Shown here in pieces: positions 16,737 to 21,953 of a stretch of 38,437 nt of DNA; the first letter of the stretch is position 1, and every line of letters begins with the position of its first letter. A model generated the notes under the pieces. The model was not told the origin of the DNA. It saw only the letters and a list, made by a program, of their open reading frames with translations, and ran no database searches. Origin of the DNA: a virus. The position numbers and the translations under genes are program-made. The DNA lies in IMG/VR virus record IMGVR_UViG_3300032360_000025, positions 1 through 38,437 of that record; one strand, written 5' to 3'.

Positions 16737-17295
16737 ATCGCCAGCAGTAGACCCACAGCCGCGACCGGCGATGATTGCATGAGTCCACGCTGGAAGCTGC
16801 GCGAGTCTGCCACGCAGCATTAAACCCGAGGGCTTCCAGGTCGGCGAGGATCTGGCCGAAATAGTCGAAGGCGCAAAGCTGGGCCGAGTTCTCCAGCAGG
16901 GCGAAACGGCATCCGGGTCCAAGATCCCGAAGAATACGGGCGACTGTCGGCCATTGGTTCCGATGGTCGTGCTGACCCTTTGCAGCGCCCGCCGATGCTG
17001 CGCTCCAGGGCTGACAGGGGAACCCGGCGACGACCCCATCGATGCGGTCCCGCCATCGCTCCCCGGTAACGGGGCAGGTTCCGAAGCAGTCGAAGTCCTC
17101 CGCGTTTGTCCAGATCGGGAACTGTTCGCCGAGGTCGGCCTGGCGCTTTTCGAGGGCGGCTGCGGCGTAAAAATCTGACTCGACGGCGCAGGCGCAGGAC
17201 CATCCGAGGAGTCGCCCGGCGAGGAGCGACCCGCCGCCCCCGGTATATAGATCCAGCGTCCGGATGGTGTTTCCGTTTTCTTGCTCATTCATCAT
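16735..17295 (-). CDS. C5 cytosine methyltransferase, N-terminal half
   Basis: 186 residues carrying the catalytic core of a DNA cytosine-5 methyltransferase: motif I (LDLYTGGGGSLLAG, residues about 14-27), motif IV with the nucleophile (VVAGFPCQPWS, Cys in PCQ), motif VI variant ENS, and motif VIII (NHRRSRLW) a few residues before the stop. The target-recognition domain and motifs IX-X are missing from this frame but continue in the +1 frame at 16736. The ATG at 17295 overlaps the stop of the Cys-rich gene, implying translational coupling. Without the second half it should be inactive. Whether the frameshift is programmed, a mutation or a sequencing error cannot be settled here. Confidence 0.85.
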   Translation of the reverse strand: MMNEQENGNTIRTLDLYTGGGGSLLAGRLLGWSCACAVESDFYAAAALEKRQADLGEQFPIWTNAEDFDCFGTCPVTGERWRDRIDGVVAGFPCQPWSAASAGAAKGQHDHRNQWPTVARILRDLGPGCRFALLENSAQLCAFDYFGQILADLEALGFNAAWQTRAASSVDSCNHRRSRLWVYCWR

Positions 17296-17606
17296 CCCTC
17301 TTGGTTAACACAGGCGCAGGTCGTGGCGACCCGGTCGCCGCAATCCTCGCATCTCTCGCATTGGCAGGCCCTGGGGTCGGGCTGGGGTTCGGTTAGCCTG
17401 TCGCAGTAGGAACAGCGATGGCAGTCGCAGGCCTTCGCATATTCGCCCAGCGTGAAGCCGTGATCCTGGCCTACGAACCCATCGCAGGAGTCGCATCGAT
17501 GCTCCTCGCAGTCGCATCCGCGCCCGCCGCAATTATCACACGGGCCGCGCCAGGGGTAACAGCTTGGGCAGTCGCCCGCGCCGCAGGTTCTATCGTGGCA
17601 TCCCAT
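17292..17606 (-). CDS. Very cysteine-rich protein, probable multi-zinc-binding
   Basis: A 104-residue protein with about 24 cysteines arranged mostly as CxxC and CxC pairs (CPSC, CDNCGGRGCDC, CDSC, CDCHRCSYC, CQCERCEDC, CAC), consistent with several tandem zinc ribbons or a DnaJ-like Cys-rich fold. No catalytic domain is visible. It is the first gene of the leftward methyltransferase operon, with the leader AACAAGGAGACAACCACG before the ATG, a variant of the leader found before other phage genes. Its stop overlaps the ATG of the C5 enzyme. A nucleic-acid- or protein-binding accessory is a reasonable inference; nothing more specific can be said. Confidence 0.8.
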   Translation of the reverse strand: MGCHDRTCGAGDCPSCYPWRGPCDNCGGRGCDCEEHRCDSCDGFVGQDHGFTLGEYAKACDCHRCSYCDRLTEPQPDPRACQCERCEDCGDRVATTCACVNQEG

Positions 17607-17724
17607 CGTGGTTGTCTCCTTGTTGAAAAAATACCAGGGCGGCCATCAATGCCGTCGAAGGTGGTTCGTAGCGTTTCGATGTGGCCGCTTGCGAGGTCGT
17701 TATGATTCCCGCCAAAGGCTCCAT
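17590..17724 (-). CDS. Possible 44-residue ORF upstream of the Cys-rich gene
   Basis: A short leftward ORF with a hydrophobic C-terminal stretch (TALMAALVFF) that overlaps the start of the Cys-rich gene by 17 nt. No ribosome binding site precedes its ATG; the region upstream is A/T-rich. It may be chance. Apart from this ORF and an inverted repeat, 17607-17820 holds no other gene. Confidence 0.2.
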   Translation of the reverse strand: MEPLAGIITTSQAATSKRYEPPSTALMAALVFFQQGDNHDGMPR

Positions 17725-17756
17725 TTTTAAAAAGGTTAAAAAACGCCGCCCTGGTA
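17632..17756. repeat. 12-bp perfect inverted repeat flanking the operon leader
   Basis: TACCAGGGCGGC (17632-17643) and GCCGCCCTGGTA (17745-17756) are exact reverse complements, separated by 101 nt that contain the presumed promoter and leader of the Cys-rich/methyltransferase operon. It could form a long-loop RNA stem or be a paired protein-binding site. Confidence 0.55.
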
Positions 17757-17760
17757 AAGA

Positions 17761-17801
17761 AAAGAAGCGCGGAGTCGGTGGAGTTTGAAGGCCGACCCCG
17801 C
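17761..17801 (-). terminator. Terminator after the zinc-ribbon gene
   Basis: A 10-bp stem with one G-T wobble (17769-17778 with 17792-17801), followed in the leftward direction by a T-rich run (GCTTCTTTTCTTT). It lies 20 nt past the stop of the leftward zinc-ribbon gene and separates it from the methyltransferase operon. Confidence 0.6.
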
Positions 17802-17820
17802 GAAAGAAAGAAGGGAAGAT

Positions 17821-17973
17821 CTATTTATTCATCGCGGCCTCCTCCTTCTGGCGCTTGCGCTTGTCGCGCATCCAGCGGCGGTTATAGTCGGCGCGCCAGC
17901 ACTTTTGACACTTCCCCCTGGCGTAGTGCTGCGCCTCGTCGCCGCATTTTTTACAAGTGATGGTGTCTGTCAT
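17821..17973 (-). CDS. Small zinc-ribbon protein
   Basis: A 50-residue protein. CKKC at residues 7-10 and CQKC at residues 22-25 form a classic four-cysteine zinc ribbon, followed by a strongly basic helix (NRRWMRDKRKRQKEE) suited to nucleic-acid contact. AAGGAGG 6 nt before the ATG is a strong ribosome binding site. An in-frame ATG at 17994 sits exactly 7 nt after a -10-like TAAACT, so a leaderless form with 7 more residues is also possible. It follows the VRR-NUC gene in the same direction and may be its accessory or a small transcription regulator. Confidence 0.75.
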   Translation of the reverse strand: MTDTITCKKCGDEAQHYARGKCQKCWRADYNRRWMRDKRKRQKEEAAMNK

Positions 17974-18001
17974 CGGTTCCTCCTTGTTGAACATGGCGGG
18001 G

Positions 18002-18030
18002 AGTTTAAGGTCTAACGGTTAACAATGCAA
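18002..18030 (-). promoter_or_regulatory. Leftward promoter for the zinc-ribbon gene
   Basis: On the minus strand: TTGCAT (18030-18025), a 17-nt spacer and TAAACT (18007-18002), followed by 7 nt and an ATG at 17994. The spacer includes the 11-mer GTTAACCGTTA. The GTTAGnnnTTAAACT-N7-ATG arrangement matches the one before the rightward gene at 18419. Confidence 0.5.
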
Positions 18031-18300
18031 GTCTAAAACCGCGATGGCCTCGTCCAGGCTGCGGACGACCTCCACGGCTCCGCCGCTTTTGCGGATCGCG
18101 GCGGCCTCGAACTCCTGGAGCTTCGACACGCGCCCGGCCTCGTTCTTGACCTCCAGGGCGACGAACCGCCCATCGGCGCAGACGATGATGTCTGGAACGC
18201 CGCCACGCCCGAAGCCCGCGCCCCAGGTCTTGATGTACCAGTACCCGCGCTGGCGTAGGTGATTTACAATCGACCTAACGATGGATGCTTCCGTTTGCAT
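18019..18300 (-). CDS. VRR-NUC domain nuclease
   Basis: A 93-residue single-domain nuclease of the virus-type replication-repair (VRR-NUC) group of the PD-(D/E)XK superfamily. It shows the standard order: an N-terminal helix (EASIVRSIVNHLRQRG), an aromatic strand (WYIKTWGAGFGRGG), the catalytic GVPDIIV, and EVK (ALEVKNEAG), then a C-terminal helix. The length is typical of phage members, which are thought to cut replication or recombination intermediates. The start at 18300 is favoured because the domain begins there and TGTTATAGT, an extended -10, ends 6 nt upstream, giving a leaderless mRNA. The open frame extends to 18441 but that part overlaps the divergent promoter region. Confidence 0.9.
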   Translation of the reverse strand: MQTEASIVRSIVNHLRQRGYWYIKTWGAGFGRGGVPDIIVCADGRFVALEVKNEAGRVSKLQEFEAAAIRKSGGAVEVVRSLDEAIAVLDLHC

Positions 18301-18306
18301 TGCTAC

Positions 18307-18315
18307 ACTATAACA
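18307..18315 (-). promoter_or_regulatory. Extended -10 element for the VRR-NUC gene
   Basis: On the minus strand TGT-TATAGT (18315-18307) ends 6 nt before the ATG at 18300. No -35 consensus is seen 17 nt upstream, as is common for extended -10 promoters. Transcription would begin at or next to the ATG. Confidence 0.5.
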
Positions 18316-18394
18316 AACCGGGCCGGGGCTTTCTCCTTTGCCTCGCCGGTTTCCCCGCGCTGCAATCCTTCCCCTTTTGTTGGTGCGGGTTTTT

Positions 18395-18411
18395 TTGTTA
18401 GGTGTTAAACT
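18395..18411 (+). promoter_or_regulatory. Rightward promoter for the PP-loop protein gene
   Basis: TTGTTAGG then TG-T-TAAACT (TAAACT at 18406-18411), 7 nt before the ATG at 18419. The element and its 7-nt spacing match those before the leftward ATG at 17994. No ribosome binding site is present, which fits leaderless translation. The divergent VRR-NUC promoter lies 90 nt away. Confidence 0.45.
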
Positions 18412-18418
18412 GTCGCGC

Positions 18419-19240
18419 ATGGAATACGCAAAACGGTACATCAGCCTGGGGGCCGGGGTTCAGTCGTCGGCCCTTCTTTGTCTGAGCAACGCCGAGGAAC
18501 GAGGAGTCCCCCGCGCCGACTTCGCCCTGTTCGCAGATGTGGGCGCGGAGCCGCCCTGGGTGTATCGACACCTGGAAGCCCTGAAAGAGATCAGCGACAT
18601 CCCCATCTACACCTGCGCGGCGGAGGGGCCGACCCTCGATGATGTCGTCAAGCGAACCGATGGATTTATCCCGATCCCCGCGTACACGCTCGACACCAGG
18701 ACCGACAAGCGCGGAATCCTTCGCCGCCAATGCAGCCGGGAGTTCAAGATCACCCCCTGCGCCCAATGGGTCCGGGGGCATCTGGGCTACCAGCCGCGCC
18801 AGCGTATAAAGGAAAAAGTGCAGTGTCTGCTGGGGATCAGCATCGAGGAGGCGATGAGGATGAAACCATCCCGCTACCCGTTCATCGTCAATGACTATCC
18901 CCTCGTTGATGCCCGTATACCACGGGGCGAGTGCATCGACATACTCAAGCGCCACGACTGGCCGATGGATGACCTGGCAAAGTCGGCGTGTACTTTTTGC
19001 AGCTACCACGATGATGCCCATTGGCTCAAGATGAAAGAGGGGAACGAGGAGGAGCGCGCCGCGTTCGAGGAAGCCTGCCAGGTCGATGAGATGATCCGCA
19101 ACAGGACGAAGGCCGGGGCGGAGCGCCCCATCTTTCTCCATCACTCCTGCAAGCCACTCCGGTCCCTGGACTTCTCGCAGGAGAAAAACCAGCTCAAATT
19201 CGATTTTATGCAGGAGTGCGATGGCATCTGCGGGGTTTGA
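18419..19240 (+). CDS. PAPS-reductase-family PP-loop ATP pyrophosphatase
   Basis: A 273-residue protein of the adenine-nucleotide alpha-hydrolase superfamily found in many phages. The PP-loop SLGAGVQSSAL (residues 9-19) binds ATP, and FADVGAEPPWVYRHL follows as in PAPS reductases. Cysteines at 105, 114, 191, 194 (CTFC), 267 and 271 (CDGIC) suggest a bound metal or iron-sulphur cluster, as in DndC- or thiolation-type members. True sulphate assimilation is unlikely in a phage; modification of DNA or tRNA is more plausible but unproven. The start at 18419 fits the extended -10 box 7 nt upstream. The gene is followed by a small membrane protein and a strong terminator. Confidence 0.85.
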   Translation: MEYAKRYISLGAGVQSSALLCLSNAEERGVPRADFALFADVGAEPPWVYRHLEALKEISDIPIYTCAAEGPTLDDVVKRTDGFIPIPAYTLDTRTDKRGILRRQCSREFKITPCAQWVRGHLGYQPRQRIKEKVQCLLGISIEEAMRMKPSRYPFIVNDYPLVDARIPRGECIDILKRHDWPMDDLAKSACTFCSYHDDAHWLKMKEGNEEERAAFEEACQVDEMIRNRTKAGAERPIFLHHSCKPLRSLDFSQEKNQLKFDFMQECDGICGV

Positions 19241-19287
19241 ATTGCAGGATGATGGTTTTCCCACTCAACCATCGAGGAGTTCAACCA

Positions 19288-19506
19288 ATGCCACCACGCA
19301 GACTATTATTCTGGGCCATCCTGATCGCGTCCGCCTTCTTCGCCTGGTCGCTGGCCTTCGGGCGCGACGACTACAGCGAACAGCCAGAAGCTGACCCGGC
19401 CCCTGTATTTCGAGGCGATGACAATATAGCGCCCCTTTACGGCTGCGGAGTCGATCCTACCCCCGACAGGCTGGGATGCGCCGCATCCCGGCCCTGCACC
19501 GACTGA
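19288..19506 (+). CDS. Small membrane-anchored or exported protein
   Basis: A 72-residue protein with GAGGAG upstream of the ATG. Residues 4-22 (RRLLFWAILIASAFFAWSL) are a basic-then-hydrophobic N terminus, either a signal anchor or a signal peptide. The rest is acidic, with three cysteines near the C terminus (YGCGVDP, LGCAASRPCTD). It is co-transcribed with the PP-loop gene and ends 42 nt before a terminator. Function unknown. Confidence 0.65.
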   Translation: MPPRRLLFWAILIASAFFAWSLAFGRDDYSEQPEADPAPVFRGDDNIAPLYGCGVDPTPDRLGCAASRPCTD

Positions 19507-19547
19507 GGCCGCCCCCGGACGTTTCAGACCCAAGAGAAGCATCGCCG

Positions 19548-19578
19548 CGCCCCCAGGCTCTACCCTGGGGGCGTTTTT
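19548..19578 (+). terminator. Intrinsic terminator
   Basis: A perfect 10-bp stem (19548-19557 with 19564-19573), 6-nt loop and TTTTT (19574-19578). It ends the short PP-loop operon and insulates it from the promoter at 19629. Confidence 0.9.
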
Positions 19579-19628
19579 ATGGGCCGATATTGCCCCCAAA
19601 AAAAAATTATATATTCCCCCTTTTAGTG

Positions 19629-19657
19629 TTGTACGTTAAACAGGGGCGGGGTAATAT
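19629..19657 (+). promoter_or_regulatory. Early promoter for the small-gene operon
   Basis: TTGTAC (19629-19634), a 17-nt spacer and TAATAT (19652-19657). The -10 and the downstream GGCATGGAAAG are repeated at the leftward promoter near 35895, so the two are likely co-regulated. It drives the run of overlapping genes from 19709. Confidence 0.75.
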
Positions 19658-19682
19658 ATGGGCATGGAAAGCAGAAACACGG

Positions 19683-19708
19683 CAACCACAGAAGGAAGGA
19701 ACGGAACG
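19683..19708 (+). repeat. Repeated translation leader, copy 1
   Basis: CAACCACAGAAGGAAGGAAC followed by GGAACG and the ATG at 19709. Near copies lie before genes at 20031 (+), 33034 (+, internal), 35592 (-) and 35846 (-). It includes the Shine-Dalgarno-like GGAAGGA. Confidence 0.85.
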
Positions 19709-19969
19709 ATGAACGACGACACCATCCGAATTTTTAACGGCGATGGCGACGAGGTCCACGCGGAGAGCGCCAAGTCCACCGCCCGAAGGTCCAGCACCAG
19801 GGGCAAAGCGCATCAGGTCCAGTTAATCGCGGCCCTGCGGCGGCTTTTCCCGACTCCTCAAAAGGGAGTACACGCAAGGCTGAACGGTTCGACCTTCGAC
19901 CATCGGGGCGCTTGGGTCGGCTTCGTGTCTAAAATGAGCGCCGACAACCCGCTGGGGGTTGGCTGGTAA
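19709..19969 (+). CDS. Unknown early protein, first of the small-gene operon
   Basis: An 86-residue protein starting right after the repeated leader; the open frame further upstream is just the leader and promoter read through. It has an acidic N terminus, then a basic Ser/Thr/Arg stretch (KSTARRSSTRGKAHQ), a helix (QLIAALRRLF) and a C-terminal globular part. No family is recognised. It is expressed from the TTGTAC/TAATAT promoter and is probably early. Confidence 0.7.
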   Translation: MNDDTIRIFNGDGDEVHAESAKSTARRSSTRGKAHQVQLIAALRRLFPTPQKGVHARLNGSTFDHRGAWVGFVSKMSADNPLGVGW

Positions 19970-19998
19970 TAACACGCCGGGGCAGTCGGGGGACGACT

Positions 19999-20030
19999 CA
20001 ACCACAACCACAGAAGGAAGGAACGGAACG
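19999..20030 (+). repeat. Repeated translation leader, copy 2
   Basis: CAACCACAACCACAGAAGGA followed by AGGAACGGAACG and the ATG at 20031. It matches copy 1 from CAACCACAG to the ATG exactly. No promoter is obvious directly upstream, so this copy probably acts at the RNA level. Confidence 0.85.
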
Positions 20031-20216
20031 ATGAACGAAGCATATAAAAAGTTCAGGCGCGAATCAGGGATGGCGAGGTTCGAGAACGGATGCCGCCTCG
20101 TCATGGAGGATGGCATCCTCAAGAAAGCCTGGCGCGTCCCAGGGACGAGGGAGGCCGGGGTCTGGAATATGTACTGCGCCGAGTACAGGCGGAGCCAGCG
20201 GAAGGCGACAGCATGA
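20031..20216 (+). CDS. Small early protein sharing a domain with the 20434 gene
   Basis: A 61-residue protein after the repeated leader. Nearly its whole length aligns with the first 55 residues of the gene at 20434: YKKFRRESGMARFENGCRLV here and YRQFRRESGMASFEKGCRLV there, then KKAWRVPGT against VKAWRLAGT. This is a single small domain with conserved Arg, Trp and Cys, present twice in the genome by duplication. It may bind nucleic acid, but that is a guess. The stop overlaps the next start (ATGA). Confidence 0.75.
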   Translation: MNEAYKKFRRESGMARFENGCRLVMEDGILKKAWRVPGTREAGVWNMYCAEYRRSQRKATA

Positions 20217-20437
20217 AAACCAAACGATCAATGAAAGAGCGCGACTGTCATCTCTGCAAAGGCAAGATAGAGAAGGGCGAACAGTACGCCACGAAGTCCA
20301 TCAGCGCCGGGAAGACCTGCACCTGGGGCCGCGATGATCGGCCCGTCGAGGAGATCCCGGCCTGGGCGTGGTCGCCCTACAGGATCAAGGTCGCCGTTTG
20401 TGATCCCTGCGCGAACCCGGAAGGGGGGAAGGGATGA
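20213..20437 (+). CDS. Small zinc-finger protein
   Basis: A 74-residue protein whose ATG overlaps the previous stop. CHLC near residue 11 and CDPC near residue 65 form a four-cysteine zinc site with a long intervening loop that contains WGRDDRP and WAWSPYRIKV, as in small HNH-like or treble-clef fingers, though no HNH catalytic His is visible. It is part of a tightly packed early operon. Confidence 0.7.
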   Translation: MKTKRSMKERDCHLCKGKIEKGEQYATKSISAGKTCTWGRDDRPVEEIPAWAWSPYRIKVAVCDPCANPEGGKG

Positions 20438-20931
20438 GATCCACTAGGATATACAGACAGTTCAGGCGCGAGTCGGGGATGGCATCCTTCGAGAAGGGAT
20501 GCCGCCTGGTCGCCCGCGCCGATGGGCGCATGGTCAAGGCGTGGCGACTCGCCGGGACGGAGGAGGCCGAACGCCTGCAAGCCTACCGCGATGAGTTTCA
20601 CCGACTCCAGGACCGCAGGCGCGAGGATAAAGAGGGGCGGCAGCGGGTAGACATGGATGCCCTGGCCCGCCGACTCCGGGGGCGGCGGACGGTCGGAGAG
20701 ATAGCCATCGACCTCGTCAAGCTGATGGCGGCTCACTCGCGCCTTACCTTGAACGGCCCCACCCAGGCCCATACAGAATTTATGGAAAGCTGTTTTTACT
20801 TGTTCCAGCGGCGATGGATTACCATCGACGGGATCGCAGAGGCTGCGGAGATAGACCGGGCGGCCATCGTTCCCTGGATCAATATGATGCGAATGTTCAT
20901 CAGGAGGGATAAGGAGAGGAGGAACCGATGA
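20434..20931 (+). CDS. Two-domain early protein with a probable helix-turn-helix
   Basis: A 165-residue basic protein. Residues 1-60 repeat the domain seen at 20031. Residues about 60-85 are a charged helix, and residues about 125-160 (RRWITIDGIAEAAEIDRAAIVPWINMMRM) look like a winged or simple helix-turn-helix, with a basic tail. It may be a DNA-binding regulator of the early region. Start and stop both overlap neighbours by 4 nt (ATGA). Confidence 0.7.
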   Translation: MRSTRIYRQFRRESGMASFEKGCRLVARADGRMVKAWRLAGTEEAERLQAYRDEFHRLQDRRREDKEGRQRVDMDALARRLRGRRTVGEIAIDLVKLMAAHSRLTLNGPTQAHTEFMESCFYLFQRRWITIDGIAEAAEIDRAAIVPWINMMRMFIRRDKERRNR

Positions 20932-21212
20932 AGATCGAAATACGGCCCGCGCAGTTCGGGTATATTCTCAGCGATGGCCGGGTCGAGGCCCGGCGGCGCT
21001 GCCAGGTTACGGGCGACCTGTTCATCATCCGGGTCGATGCCCAGGCGCTGATCGAGTGGCGCGAGGGTAAGCTGATCCAGGAGGCGTTCCCGCAACTGGG
21101 CAAGGATGAGCGCGAGATTCTGATGACTGGCTACACGCCCGCCGAATGGGAGGCGCTCCCCTGGGGGGACGATGACGAGGAGGAGGACGATGCGACCGGG
21201 ACCGATCCCTAA
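20928..21212 (+). CDS. Unknown acidic early protein
   Basis: A 94-residue protein overlapping its neighbours on both sides. It has an N-terminal beta-rich half (KIEIRPAQFGYILSDGRV, FIIRVDAQALIEW), a helix, and a poly-acidic C terminus (DDDEEEDD). Acidic tails of this sort can mimic DNA or bind basic proteins, which some anti-host phage proteins do; here that is only a suggestion. No family recognised. Confidence 0.65.
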   Translation: MKIEIRPAQFGYILSDGRVEARRRCQVTGDLFIIRVDAQALIEWREGKLIQEAFPQLGKDEREILMTGYTPAEWEALPWGDDDEEEDDATGTDP

Positions 21213-21483
21213 GAGCGATTATCCCCTGGGGTTGACGATCACGACACCCGATGGCGAGGGGGATGCCATCAAAGAAAAGCGCGGCGACCCGTGGAAAGTC
21301 CGCCTCCCTGGTCGCCGCTTCGAGGTTTTCGGCGGCTGTACTAAAGTGATGGAACAGATCCGCATCGCTACTCGGGCGGACCTGCGCCTCCCCAAAGATA
21401 AAAGGGGATGGTGCGAGATGAGGTGGAGAGAAACAGGATGGCGCGAAAAATTAAAGACATTTACAAACAAGACCCCCCGATGA
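21190..21483 (+). CDS. Unknown early protein
   Basis: A 97-residue basic protein. The start at 21190 is chosen because GAGGAGG lies just upstream, inside the acidic tail region of the previous gene; an ATG at 21172 is in frame but less well placed. It shows a beta-rich N-terminal half (GLTITTPDGEG, WKVRLPGRRFEVFGG) and a helical, basic C-terminal half with several Trp. It overlaps both neighbours. Function unknown. Confidence 0.6.
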   Translation: MRPGPIPKSDYPLGLTITTPDGEGDAIKEKRGDPWKVRLPGRRFEVFGGCTKVMEQIRIATRADLRLPKDKRGWCEMRWRETGWREKLKTFTNKTPR

Positions 21484-21596
21484 TCAAGGGCGGACAGGGG
21501 CGGACAGGCGACGACTTCGCCGAGACTGTCGTCCTGCTGGCGATCATGTACGGGGCGCTGTTCCTGGTGATCGCCATCTGCGCGGTCGCCGGGTAG
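21438..21596 (+). CDS. Small single-helix membrane protein
   Basis: A 52-residue protein starting at 21438 (GGAG 9 nt upstream; an ATG at 21408 is an alternative). The N-terminal half is polar and basic, and residues about 30-50 (ETVVLLAIMYGALFLVIAIC) are one membrane helix ending at the C terminus. Such tail-anchored peptides can be early membrane effectors or holin-like; location in the early region argues against a lysis role. It is the last gene before the promoter at 21601. Confidence 0.6.
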   Translation: MARKIKDIYKQDPPMIKGGQGRTGDDFAETVVLLAIMYGALFLVIAICAVAG

Positions 21597-21600
21597 GGAC

Positions 21601-21629
21601 TTGACGGCGGGGGCGTTAACCGTTATAGT
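21601..21629 (+). promoter_or_regulatory. Strong promoter for the SNF2 helicase operon
   Basis: TTGACG (21601-21606), a 17-nt spacer and TATAGT (21624-21629). The ATG follows after only 12 nt, leaving a leader of about 5 nt with no ribosome binding site. The spacer contains the 11-mer GTTAACCGTTA (21615-21625), which runs into the -10 and could be an operator. Confidence 0.8.
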
Positions 21630-21641
21630 GCGCCCCCGCAA

Positions 21642-21953
21642 ATGAAGAACTATACAACCACCCTCAACGAAAAGGAGAAAGCCATCGCGGTCGCGCAGGC
21701 GTTCAGCATCTGGTTCGAGGAGCGCAGCCCGGAGGAGGTCGTTCAGGTTCTTTATCCTGAAATGGAGAGATCCTATCTACGACACCGGGCCGACGACCTG
21801 GCGGCACACGGCCCCGCCTGGTTCTTCAACCGGCTGAACATCAACAAGAAGGAGCGATGCGTCTGCGTGATCTGGGACAACTTCGGCGCGGAGTCGATGC
21901 GCCGGGTCGCTGTTGCGATGGAAAGAGCGAGAAAATGCAAGCACACCAAATAA
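21642..21953 (+). CDS. Unknown protein upstream of the SNF2 helicase
   Basis: A 103-residue protein, helical and mixed-charge, with a KERCVCVIW strand near residues 70-80. No motif allows a family call. It is first in the transcript from the 21601 promoter and overlaps the helicase gene by 19 nt, so the two are probably made together. It may be a helicase partner. Confidence 0.7.
   Translation: MKNYTTTLNEKEKAIAVAQAFSIWFEERSPEEVVQVLYPEMERSYLRHRADDLAAHGPAWFFNRLNINKKERCVCVIWDNFGAESMRRVAVAMERARKCKHTK

Noticed and set aside
16737-17288. Upstream part of the C5 methyltransferase C-terminal frame read as its own N terminus
   Set aside because: Ser/Pro/Arg-rich shadow of the catalytic half; only the part after about 16736 carries family motifs.
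18398-19264. Leftward ORF of 288 codons opposite the PP-loop gene
   Set aside because: Complement of a gene with clear motifs; no independent signals.
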